64,000 nucleotides of DNA, from contig CM065388.1 of NCBI GenBank assembly GCA_033060915.1, forward strand, positions 36,603,001-36,667,000, in the 5' to 3' direction. The notes below the pieces were generated by a model. The model ran no database searches and was not told where the DNA came from. It saw nothing but the letters and a program-made list of their open reading frames with translations. Source of the stretch: Euryodendron excelsum. Its lineage: Eukaryota > Streptophyta > Magnoliopsida > Ericales > Pentaphylacaceae. Below are positions 37,341 through 48,375 of this stretch, piece after piece (within the stretch, counting starts at the first letter, position 1; each line of letters starts with the position of its first letter). The translations under genes were made by a program, and so were the position numbers.

Positions 37341-37416
37341 CATTTTCATTTCATTCCATTAAGTTATTGAGATGTTCACATTTTCATTTCATTCCATTAA
37401 GTTATTGAGATGTTCA
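37341..37416 (+). repeat. Perfect 38-bp tandem duplication
   Basis: The 38-bp unit beginning cattttcatttcattccatt at 37341 is repeated exactly at 37379. Perfect identity implies a recent event. Confidence 0.92.
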
Positions 37417-37859
37417 CAATTATCAAACATAGCTTAAAATTTTTAATGTACACCTTCTCGACAACTCCCACCCTCGAAAAGAAGAAAAATTTATATTAAA
37501 TTGAAAAAAACAAATATGAAAAGCCTTCTTGTAGGAATTTGTACTTGTGCATTAATTTTCTAGTTTCCAGATTTCTGAAATGATCAACTACCGTTCAAGG
37601 ATTTACATTATAGGATTTCAAAAGAAGGAACAAAATTCACACATAGGTTTGGTGTTGAAAATAGTGAAATCAATGATCTTTTTTTTCTTTTTCTTTTTTA
37701 AGGTTAGCTCGGGTAACAATTATCATTCACAATAGTTCCTTTTTTCTTTTTTGTCTTCTACATGCATTTTACTGTGCAATGCTGCCATGGCAATTCTTTT
37801 GGAAGCAATTCTATTGTGGCTACTAAGTGAAAAAGATAAAGTTGGGAAGGCCAATAGAA

Positions 37860-38322
37860 CAGTGACGGAGCTAGAAAATTCGTTTAGGGGGGCAACCATT
37901 AATCATGATAATATTTTTTTATTTTTTGTAATCAATAATATGACACTTGACTTTCATACATATGTATAATGTATACTAATTTATATATATATAATTAGGT
38001 CTTTAAAACAAAAATAACTATTTAAGGGAGCATTTATAAAGTTTTAGTGGGCAAAAATTAAAAAAATATTTTTAAAATTATAGGTAACAATAAAATATTT
38101 GAAAATTTGAAGGGGCATTTATAAAATTTTAGAGGGGAAAATTGAAATATTTCTTAAAATTGTAGATAAAAATAAAATTTTTAAAAATTTGATGGGAGCA
38201 TTTCTAAATTTTTAAGGGCAACATTGAAGAGAATTTAAAAAATTATAAGTAAAAGTGCAATTTTTTAAATTGGAGCCGGGGTGTGTGGCCTCTCCAGGCA
38301 CATGTTACTTGCACCTCTGCAG
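37860..38322. mobile_element. Degraded plant repeat element (cagtgacggagctag type)
   Basis: It starts with cagtgacggagctagaaaat followed by a G-run, and ends with ggagccggggtgtgtggcctctcc...cacctctgcag. This is the layout of a common plant non-autonomous family whose ends read about cagtggcggagcca / tggctccgccactg. The inside holds a diverged unit of about 85 bp (ggg(a)gcatttataaa-tttta) three times. The right end is poorly kept. Confidence 0.5.
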
Positions 38323-38575
38323 TAGAATGATGTTTTTGTCATATATACACATGTTTGGGATGTTGTTTGTGTTTAAAAGTGTCAAGTTGATTTGTATGAT
38401 TTTACTTCAGAGCTAATTAGGGCTCTCTAAGAAAATAAGGCCTTTTTGGATTCTTAATGAGGTGGCTGAGATCAACTTTCAAAGGCCATCAATCTTATCA
38501 TATATTGGGATAAATTATTTTGTCTATATCCATCATTACGATTTAGCATTCATAATGGAGAAAAATGCAATTCTC

Positions 38576-38698
38576 TTTTATAAAATTTATACATAAAATC
38601 CCACAAAACTGATGTGGCAATGCAATTTTGTAATTAAGAGTCATGGTGTTTTGTTTTAAAATGAAGAACTCTTGTTCAACACATCATTCTATAATGAG
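38576..38698. mobile_element. MITE remnant of the gatgtggcaatg family
   Basis: The gatgtggcaatgcaattttgtaatt core and the cacatcattctata end match the MITE at 5786-5911 and the segments at 47.9 and 48.2 kb. The ends are more eroded here. Confidence 0.5.
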
Positions 38699-39179
38699 TG
38701 CAATAAGGTGGTTTGTTGTGCGTTCGAGAATTTTGTTTTTAAATTCTAAGTAGTTTTCGCTTTGTTTTTCAAACTCATATTATTCTTGAAAACACGATTT
38801 TAAACTCAAATTTAGAAGTCATATATTGAAACCATGACTTAAAATCTAACAATTTGATTCAACTGTATCTAATAGAATTTTTTGAATATTTGACCTGGTA
38901 TGTAATATAGCTAATGTAGGTATGACTTAAAGCTCTAAGTCGTGTTTTGGAGCTATCAAAGACATACTTTTAAAATACAATTTTAGAAAAACTATATGAA
39001 TATGACAAAATCGGTGGAAACTAAACAGATTAGGCAATAACTAATGGGACCCTCTGAAGTTGGCATAGGCTCTACCAGGAAAAATTAAAAAGTGCAACCA
39101 CTATTGGACAAAATTGTTCGTGCCACTCACACGTGGTGAGAATGAAACGTGTCAATCCCTAACAAATACTTATTATCTT

Positions 39180-39181
<2 letters not shown>

Positions 39182-39208
<27 letters not shown>
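39182..39208. repeat. (AT)n microsatellite
   Basis: Simple AT run. Confidence 0.95.
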
Positions 39209-39210
<2 letters not shown>

Positions 39211-39951
39211 GTCCAGAGCTCCCATTCCTTTCTCAACTATCTCTCTGTTTATCTTTTCATTCACCATAGCATAATTGTCAATTTCATACCGTCAAAGTAC
39301 CATTTTTGCTATCAATAACGGTGCATATTGGAATATGATTTTAGATTTATCACTTTAATCTTATATATATACCAAAAATTTATATAATTATTAAATTTGG
39401 GTGGAAGCAAATTTATCACTTGAATTCTTTTATTCAACTCAAATGTGACTACTTTAACCAATGACAAGGGCAGATTCATATTTATTATTTGAATGACATT
39501 ATACAAAAAGGGCAAATTCGTATTTATCATTTCAATCTATCTTACCAAACACATCAGTTTTTTTCAAAATGTCCCTCTAACACAATTCAATCCAACGACC
39601 ATAATTCATTTTTATTTTGGTTCTACAGAAGAGATCAATTTTCACATCATCTTTAATCTTCAAAATCCCGCCCAAAATGTTCGTGGGTCCCCCTAAGCTC
39701 AAGTCTCTCACAACTCATTCTTTTTCTTATTCCCATTTCGTGTTTCTCACCCTTCCCTTTAAGTCTCTGACTATTACTGTAAACATTTCTCTCTTACTTT
39801 TGTCTATTTGTGAGAGAGAGAGCATTAAATGCTCTTCATGGGTCATTAACTCATCTCTATTTATAGTTTTAATAGTTTTAATAATATATAGCAAGTCAGA
39901 GGAAAGTTTGTATGCGTGAAAAAAATAGTGTTGCGCCATCATAGCAATAAA

Positions 39952-39956
<5 letters not shown>

Positions 39957-39986
<30 letters not shown>
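39957..39986. repeat. (CT)n microsatellite
   Basis: 30-bp CT run. Confidence 0.95.
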
Positions 39987-39987
<1 letters not shown>

Positions 39988-42474
39988 ACATTTGAAATTC
40001 AATTTAGTTGTATATAGTACCGGCTAAACAAATTGTTTTGGAGAACAATAATGCCCTCCATTCTCCATCATCTGTCATCTCTTTATTCTCTCCATAACAA
40101 AGGTGCGATGGATAGGAGCATACAGTGCAAACACATGCACAAGCAACATAGGAATGGTCATGGCAACCACCTTAATCCTATTTCTTCTTTCTTTCTTTCA
40201 TCTCTCCTTTTCATGGTCCAACACTCAAACTACACCCACATCCTATCATCCGAGACTCACCATATAATTTCCCCCCCTCTCTCCACGTCCACCATACATG
40301 GTGGTGGCAGACACCTACAACAACACCTCACCACCCTCACAACAGCAACCACTGTAGCCTAGATCCACCACCTCCCTCTCTCTAGAAAAGCTCCTTCCAT
40401 AATCTGCCATGGCTCCCCTAGCTGGCTCTACCTTAACTCTCTCTCCCTCTAAAACAGAGCATTGAAAGTTTAAAACTTTTCTATACCAAAATCTGTTGCT
40501 TGCAGTTTCTAAGCTTGCTTTATTTATTTTGTTGTGATTTGAATTTATTTTCGGGTACATTTTAGCTTTATAATTGAATTGTGCCTTGCATTTTGCGTTG
40601 TCTTAGGCTGTTAGATGATAATAAAAAAAGGCGGGATCATGCATATTTTGCTTGGAGGTCAAAGTATGTATTTTGCTAGATCTTTAGTTCTTGAAAGCAA
40701 GATACACTTTTAAAATGGTTGTGTTTAAATTAGGGGGCCTTTTGACCATTTTTATTTGGCAGTTGGCCATGCCAGGTTCTTTTGCTAGAGAGTTGATACT
40801 TTGGTTATGCAGGATAGGAGTCAAGGAGCTATAGGATGCAATATGAAGTTTATGATGCGAAGCATTAATTGGAGACATTGAGAAATATGTTTTCAAAGAG
40901 TTGAGTCTTATTTATCTTTTAATTTTTTGTCTACGGTTTTTGAAAAAATCAATGAAATTATTATTTTTCCTCACAAAAAATGTAGAAATAGTGATTTTTT
41001 TTTCTCCATCTCCCCATGTTGGGGGTCTATTTGGCCATTTTTATTTAACAGTTGACATTACTGTTTGTGGAACTTGAGAAGTATGCATTTGGGAGGGTGT
41101 TGTGCTTCCAGGAAGTTTCAATGGGCTAAGAATTTTATCAGTGCACAAGCATAGTGTTCTATCATTTATGCTTCAATTATAGTAGTATTTTATGATTTCC
41201 CAAAAAATGTAAGTTTTCAGTTCAATTAAGACAAATAGGTGCACTAGTCTTGTTTGTGAGGAACTCTCAAAATGTGTTATGGCTACAATTTGAAAATCTG
41301 ATTTTTCTTTCAAGAAATGCCTACGTTGTCCTGCAATATTGTATTGATTCATCGTTTGTTGGATTAACTTGGTGAACAGAATAAAGGGAAGACATTATTT
41401 CAAGGATTCTATTTTGGTTAAAGAAAACTTTCATTCAGCTATTAGAGTTTGATTGTGCTGTAAACATTATGAGTTTAGACAATTTTATTAGAATTTGTAT
41501 TTATTGAATTTAAAATTTTAAATATATGCGAGGGTTCGACTTTATTTTATGTAAGGGAGTTGTTTTAAAGCATAGTAAGTGTGCAAAGAAATTACAAAAA
41601 AAAAAAAAAAAATTAGAAAGAAAGAGATTATTGATGTGAATGTATTTGTGTGTATGTGAATAAAATTATTGGGGAGGAATATTTTCATTTGTTATTGACA
41701 ATGACTTTTGAAAATTAGTTTAGAAAATTAATTCAGAAAGCAAAACTATATAACTTAATTCAGTGCATGCAACAAATTCTTGGGCGAGTTGTTACAACTA
41801 TGAATCTTTATACTTGGAGCAATTGGTCTATAATGCCCACTAAATATATTATCTCACTATCAATTGAAAAAAACAATGTCTTTTGTAGAATAATGTCTTT
41901 GTGATTTTTAAAATTGTTGGTATTTTTTTTTTCTCTACATGGAATGCATGTGCACACATAGATTTAATTCTTAAAATTGCTCATTTTTTTATATCTCCAC
42001 ATAGGATGCATGTGTACACATAATTTAAATTCTTCACTTATCAGTTAACTATTGCTTTTTTATTTTTATTTTTGTGAATGCTCTAATTATAATAATTTTA
42101 AAGCAATAACTCGTGCTTATGCCACTTCCATAAAATAAAGACACTATTATGCATAAAAAAGTAACCATTAGTATCTTTCTCCTACTTTAATTTGTTTGTT
42201 AACATACATTCTAACATTAAAAAAATATTAAAAGCATTTAGCTTTATATACATTCAAGTTGCTAATTTGATAACATATTTTAATTTTAAAAAACTTGTAG
42301 CGACTTCAATTTCCTAAATTGTTTCTCTTTCTTAACTTGGGTTAATAATTGATTTATGATGGGATTGATGCTAATCAGAATCCTGAACTCCAGTGGGAAT
42401 ACCGAATTCACATTTAAATTTGGTTAGGTAGTGCCTACGATTATTCCTAGTACATTATACAGTAGGGTAATTTG

Positions 42475-42705
42475 CTCTGTACTCCAAAAACCCTAGCCCC
42501 ATTCGTTTTTTCCTCCTCTCACTTTCTCTTCAGCAAACAAATTAGCCGCAGCCCACGGTACCCAACACTTTCCCTTTCTCTCACTTCTCTCAGCAGCAAG
42601 TAATGGCCGCAACCCACCATCTCTTTTCCTTTTATCTCACTTCTCTATACAAGAACAGATACCGTCTGTACAGCCCGAAATTGACAGATACCGTCCCAGA
42701 TTTAT

Positions 42706-42747
<42 letters not shown>

Positions 42748-43010
42748 GAATTTTCCGGCTAATGAAAGTGGTTTTCCGACCACTGAGAGCATTTTCTTTG
42801 TCAGTCAAGGGTCATGATCAGATTGTTCCGAGAAGAAGGTGGACGACTAACAAGAATTCTTAAGCGAGAGGGTTCTCAACGCCACCGCTGCTAGTGGAAA
42901 TCGAGGTGGTGGTCTCTGGGGTCTCCAATGAGGCCACTTTCAAGGTGCTGATCTCTTCCATGTCAAGGCCAGACATGTTCAGGTCAAGGCTTTTGAGCCG
43001 TGCGATGTGA
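42475..43010 (+). promoter_or_regulatory. Possible gene 5' end: AAACCCTAG box, CT-rich leader, unresolved first exon
   Basis: The sequence aaaaaccctagccccattcg, followed by a CT-rich leader (tttctcttcag, ctttctctcacttctctcag), resembles 5' UTRs of plant housekeeping genes carrying a telo-box-like AAACCCTAG. An ATG at 42603 opens an 86-codon frame that runs through a (CT)n tract coding Ser-Leu repeats, so it is doubtful. From 42870 to 43010 two frames have protein-like composition (LVEIEVVVSGVSNEATFKVL; FQGADLFHVKARHVQVKAFE). I cannot identify a product. It may be the abandoned 5' end of a duplicated gene. Confidence 0.35.
42711..42746. repeat. (CT)n microsatellite
   Basis: 36-bp CT run within the leader-like sequence. 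Confidence 0.95.
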
Positions 43011-44029
43011 ATTACGCTAATTCCTTTTTCTTGTTTTTGGTGGGTTTGAATTGAATTACAAGTTCATGTTATTGGATGTTTGGTTTCCAAGAATTGCCGT
43101 TTTCTTTCTTACTCTTTCTGTGCTTCTTATTTTTATTCTTGCTTTCGAAATCTCTGGTGCAAGAATGTACTTTATATGGGTTTCAATATTTAATCATCTT
43201 GTGGGTCTTGTCCATCTGTTTCTTGGACCTTTATCATCTAGACTTTTCTTTATGAATATTGAGTGAAATCATTATTATCTAACCCTCCAAAAAAAATCAA
43301 TATTCTCTTGACACATTCTTGATTTATTTTGTTTTTGATCGCCAAACACTTCCACTGCTCCTGATATACCCTTTGCTTTGACTTGATATTTGAAAATAGT
43401 TGAACTCTCTCGTAAAACTTGTTCTGTCTGATTCACCAACTTAAAATATTAAGGTAAAATATTGAGTGAATACATCATTTTCTTCATATCCCTTTGCAAT
43501 TATTATACCCTTTTTTTTTTTTCTGTGTAAAATAAGTTGAAATCTAATCAATGTTCGCATTGATTCTTCTAGTTCTTCTATTATCCATTTATGATTTATA
43601 GTTTAGAGTTATTGTGGTCAAAATTTTTTGACTATCTAGTTAGTTTAGAGTTAGAATCAGTACCCGCTGGCATGTTGTTTTGGTTTTCATTCTTTTTTAA
43701 TTTTTGGCTCCAAGTCAATTATCGCTTTATATATATCAAATAGTATTGAAATACAGACTTTTACATTTTTTTTAAACCATCTGTTTTTGTTCTGACGTGT
43801 CATTGTGGTATTGTGGCCTAGGTCTAACATGCTTAGAAAGACTGCCTATTCATTCATGTATGCATACCCTAGGAAGCCTGATAAACTGCATAATCAGATT
43901 AGGGTCATTTTGGAACATTTGAATAATGTTACTCCTAAGTTGAGGACTGTTTGTGTTAGAAAATATGATTTAAAGGCCCTGAATATCCTAAAACTGTCTG
44001 TAGGGGTTGACCTTTCTGAATAAGGTTGA
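43010..44029. other. No assigned gene; one unassigned open frame
   Basis: Mostly T-rich DNA. At 43829-44023 a + strand frame (LRKTAYSFMYAYPRKPDKLH..., ending in TAA) has some protein-like character and stops right where the dispersed element begins. Its identity is unknown. Confidence 0.3.
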
Positions 44030-45215
44030 CATAGCATAGGAAGTTAGTTGATTCTTATTCATTAGACCTAATGCTATGATTATATTTTTTTATTTTGATT
44101 TTAAAAAAAATACAAAAGGATTTTTGTGTTTATGCATATTTGATGAGTTCATAGCATTTATGCCTAATTTCATATATTGAAAATAATGCTAATTGTGTTA
44201 GTTTAGAACTAGTATGTATAACTAAGATTTAATTCTTTACTCTTAATTTTGAGTGAAGGTTTTCATGATTATACACCTAGTGCTCATTGTGCACACTTGG
44301 TGCGATTGACTTGATTGAAACATGTATGTGTGTTTTATTAGTTTGAATTATTCTCATGTTCTAAGAGAGTCGCATACTAGATTGACCAAAAATCATGTTT
44401 CTCCATCTCCTTCATTATCCCCTCATGCTTGTGGTGAAAAAAAAAAAAAAAGAAAAAAAAGAAAGAAAGAAAGAAAAAAAAAAGCATGATGGAAAAGGGC
44501 TACCTATGAGTATGTGTGAAAGCCACTATGGATGTATATCAAAATATGCACCCTCTGGGTAAAATCGTAGAAAGGGCTACCATATTCAATAGTGTGAAAG
44601 CCACCACGTGATTGCAAGAATAAAAGAAAAATCTTACTCAAAAAAAAAAAAAAAGAATTACGAATGTGGTTGGCATTATCAAATTGAGGGGGAGTTTCCA
44701 TTGAATATCCTATAAACATGATTGGTTTGACTTCTAGTAGTGTGATTTGATCTGGAATTTGAATAATCTTATTAATATTCATTACTACTATTGTTTATAA
44801 TCAAGTTTCGTATTTGCAAGTTCACCGTATACACGCGCTTGGTTATTTTTATGAATATCATATCTTGAGATAAAGAGCCTAGAATTTCATTTTAGTTCAT
44901 GCATCAAGTTCAATTAACCTATGAACATTATTTGATTTATATGATCTTGTGCATACATACTATTGAGGCTATGATAATTTGCATAACCACACCTTATTTA
45001 TTTATTTATTTGTATTTTAGGACATCTCATTCATATTTTTTATTCATTCCTTGCTATCTTGATTATCCTATGGTCATTAAAATAAATTTGATTCAATCTT
45101 GTTTGTCTGAGTCGTAACAAAAAGGGGAAGAAGAAATATAGGGATTAAATATATTGTTTGCAATGTACTAAAAGGAGAGAGATGATGTATGCATGAGGGG
45201 GAGAAATTTTTTTTA
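44030..45215 (+). mobile_element. Dispersed element, copy 2 (inverted partner of 18.56-19.65 kb)
   Basis: It is the reverse complement of 18560-19650 along about 1.1 kb, with the same landmarks in reverse order (described for copy 1). It carries an expanded A/GAAA tract at 44437-44483 that copy 1 shows only as a shorter T-rich tract near 19245-19270. No intact ORF. Sequence beyond both ends does not match between the two copies, so the boundaries near 44030 and 45215 are likely close to real. Confidence 0.65.
44437..44483. repeat. Poly(A)/(GAAA)n tract
   Basis: A-run interrupted by G, including three to four GAAA units. Confidence 0.9.
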
Positions 45216-45779
45216 GGGAGAAATTGTTTCGTAGAGGATTAATGCTAGGTGGTAGAGTTTATTACAAATTCTCCCCCAAAACAGTGGTCGTGTGGGTTTA
45301 AGAGAGAGATAAGTTTAAAACCTATACTTATCTGATATAGAGAGAGGAGAGACATAATATTTTGTGGTGCATTGTAGAGACAAGAGAGAGAGAGCTTCAG
45401 CAGCCAAGTAGAAGAGAGGACGAAATAGAGAGAGCATTATGGGTTTCATTCTTCAAGTATGGAATTTAGATTTGGGCATTGTAGTTTGTGCTGGAGTATT
45501 AATTAGATTAGTATATTTGCATATTTGCGTTTGGTTGATTTAATACGAGTGATTCTTGGTAGAAATGTGTTGATGATGGTGTATGGAGAGTGCGTTGAAT
45601 TTTAATGAACATGCATGCCTACTTGATTTAGTTATCTGCCTCCTCTCTTTCATGGGTATCTTTGGTTTCCAGTTCTTTCAAATTGCTTGGGTGACAAATT
45701 TAGTGGACTGTAGATTTGCAACTGATAATGGAGTGCCTTAACATCTCTTAACCCCTGATTGCTGCTCTCCCTTTTTGAG
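45216..45779. other. No gene recognised
   Basis: Purine-rich patches (agagagag near 45382 and 45430) and T-rich DNA. No coding signal. Confidence 0.5.
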
Positions 45780-46520
45780 TCTATGTGCGCTTATCTTTCC
45801 TCCTTGTTTTTTGTTGCAATTTTGTCCTTTTCTTTCCTCTGCTTCTGCAGTGTATGCTTTGTTTTTTTTCTGGTTGTGGTTTTTTTTTTGTTCTTTTTAA
45901 CTTATGCTTGCTTGTTTGCAGCAGACAAGAAATATATGGATTGGGGTGACAGCAATCTTTTCTTCTTGTTGTTGTTCTGGACATTGCGCCCTCTCTTACA
46001 CTCTTTCTGGCCTTGTATATTCTTTTCAGTCTAATTCTGTTTTTTTATTCCAAGTTCCCCTTCTCTAGCTTTGTCAAATTGCTTGTGGTCCTTAACTAAT
46101 TTTGCTGCTTTGCAGCACACTACACTTTACAAGTAGATGGAGCTGGAGGGGATAATTGAAGGAACCTATTATGGAAATGGATGTCCATGCACTAGCATTT
46201 TCCAGGAGAGTATTTTGAATATTTTGGTACTTATGTTTCTTGTGTTTTGGTGAGTCAGCTGTGGAGAATTTCATTTATTTTTTTAACCACCACTACAAGC
46301 TGCACGAGAATTTCATTGGTTTTTTAACTGCAACTTGAAGCTGCACTCTTTTGTAGCTTCTATATGTTTTGAGGAAGCTTGAGTGTGCGTTATTGGGTCA
46401 CACTTATGAGTACATTTTGATTATCAGCCGGTCTGGATTGAATTTTTATCTTTCGTGGCCCTAGGAAAAATTTTACTGGTTTGCATAGCCCTAAGAACAT
46501 GCACGCCTACTTACTTTAGT
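45780..46520 (+). repeat. Dispersed repeat, copy 2 (relative of 22.38-22.99 kb)
   Basis: Same orientation as 22380-22990 with a matching order of short blocks. This copy is longer. No coding frame is conserved between the copies, which argues for a non-coding repeat. Confidence 0.5.
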
Positions 46521-46744
46521 TACTGGCCATTCTCCTATCTTTTGTGTTGTACCAGACCATTTCATGAACTTGCTCAATCGTTCTCCAAGAGTGAATGTTG
46601 TTACGGAATTATCATAGGTACTTGTGAAGCACACTATAATGTATTGACTAAACCTTTCTGCTTCCAGTTTTATTTTCTTATTACATATATACTACTATAA
46701 TATGAAAGGAACAGTTAGCTTTCGTCTCCAATTATTTATTTCAT

Positions 46745-47075
46745 GTTTTCAATTGATGTGTAAAGCAGGTGGGAGGTGTCTGATCATTACTTGTCTTTTA
46801 CATATCTGTAAGCTTTGCGGTAGTGTGAACTACTCTTTTGTAATTTGGTAAAATTTAAGACATTTTCAGGCCTATTCACAGTGGTTTAATGAAGTCTAGA
46901 TTCACGCAATATGGTTTCTGTGGAGGGTGTGAATTATTTTGTTGGTTAGTTTTCTTTTGAGAAATGACTGGAAGTCTAAGAAAGGCATTTAACCCACACC
47001 AAGTACCACAGTGATCAAAAGGTCCAGTATCAGAATCTTTTGTTCTATTGGAAGTAGTGACCAAAAAGTGCTCTG
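46745..47075 (+). repeat. Direct duplication, copy 1 (331 bp)
   Basis: It matches 51454-51749 almost exactly over most of its length (ttttcaattgatgtgtaaagc ... gaccaaaaagtgctctg). It includes about 35 bp around caccaagtaccacagtgatc that the second copy lacks. Confidence 0.9.
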
Positions 47076-47843
47076 AATGTTATAAGTTGATGGTATGGAT
47101 TATTGGGTTCTTTACTTGACGCATGTTTATTTAATACTTCTTTAACCAGAGCTCATTTCAACTTATTTACAGAACACTGGTTAGGCATCATTAGCAATGA
47201 CGCTTTTAACTTGGGTCCAGTCTAGACATATATTCATATATATATACCAGTTAGATATTCACAGGCCTTACAGCTGGAGCCTAAGCATATATATTCGTAT
47301 GCGTGTTTGAGTCCAGCCTAGCTTTTGATGTTATTATTCTACACCATAGAACCCTTTTTTTGACATTCTCAACATGTTTTTTTTTTATATATAGGTAATT
47401 GAAACTGACTCAATATTAGTTCAAACAAGCATGTCTTGGTCCCAGACTTTGGCTTTTTTAGCATGGTTGACTCTGGTTGTCTGTTTACTGCTTTACATAA
47501 TTCTTGATGGAAAATCAAATAACTTGCACATCCTTAAATTAATTGTGGTAATTCCATTTGAAACTTGGAATTTGTAGATGGTTGGGGCCTGGGGGTCCAA
47601 ACAAATTAGTGGCTTCACTTTCCTTGCTGTCTAGGGTCTAGATCTTTCCAGTTTGGGTTTTGACCTTCAGATGACCATCTTGCAGCTCTTCATCTATCAC
47701 CACTAGATGTGAGATTTCTACGATGATTTGGAATTTGTTAGAATATCTGATATGTTATTTGTTAGGAAAATTGTAATCTCTGGGTAAGAAAACTATATTC
47801 ATGATTTGGAATTTGTTAGAATATCTGATATATTATTTCTTAC
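47076..47843. other. No gene recognised
   Basis: Intergenic. A shorter repeat of gatttggaatttgttagaatatctgat occurs near 47730 and 47798, leading into the tandem duplication. Confidence 0.5.
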
Positions 47844-48375
47844 GAAAATTTTAATCTCTGAGAAAGAAAACTATATAGACAACCTACCACAACGATGTGG
47901 CAATGGCAGTTTTGTAATTGAGAACCATTTTGATGGGTGTATTGTTTTATAGTGAAAGGCTCTAATTCAGCCACATTTAATGTAAAAATTCATTTTCATT
48001 AATTTTTCTTGCCTCCTAGTCATTTAAAATGTGTTTTGTAGCTTCTTCAAGCTACATAAAAAAGCAACAGGAAAGTCGCTGCTTTTTTAGTCTCCACTTT
48101 TTTAAAAATTTGTCAGGAAAATTTTAATCTCTAAGAAAGAAAAAAAATATATAGACAACCTACCACAACGATGTGGCAATGGCATTTTTATAATTGAGAA
48201 CCATCTTGATGGGTGTATTGTTTTATAGTGAAAAGCTCTAATTCAGCCACATTTAATGTAAAAATTCATTTTCATTAATTTTTCTTGCCTCCTAGTCATT
48301 TAAAATGTGTTTTGTAGCTTCTTCAAGCTACATAAAAAAAGCAACAGGAAAGTCTCTGCTTTTTTTTTTTTTTGT
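47844..48375 (+). repeat. 273-bp tandem duplication containing a MITE core and a hairpin
   Basis: Unit 1 starts gaaaattttaatctct at 47844 and unit 2 at 48117. Both contain the MITE core (gatgtggcaatggca ... attcagccacatt, at about 47893 and 48166) and the perfect inverted repeat tgtagctt-cttc-aagctaca (8-bp stem, 4-nt loop). The units differ at few positions, so the duplication is fairly recent. The poly(T) at 48358-48374 ends unit 2. Confidence 0.9.

Larger units (their letters stand above)
38700..42480. other. Intergenic, no gene recognised
   Basis: AT-rich with microsatellites at 39182-39208 and 39957-39986. A pyrimidine-rich, less AT-rich part at 40030-40460 has an open frame (40033-40362) rich in His, Ser and Thr, which I regard as chance. 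Confidence 0.5.

Noticed and set aside
42603..42863. 86-codon ORF starting at the ATG after the CT leader
   Set aside because: It runs through a CT microsatellite coding a Ser-Leu repeat, and no homologous protein is recognised. Kept only as part of a possible 5' end.
45781..45984. 67-codon Lys/Arg-rich minus-strand ORF
   Set aside because: It is the complement of a T/C-rich repeat, and the copy at 22.4 kb does not keep the frame.
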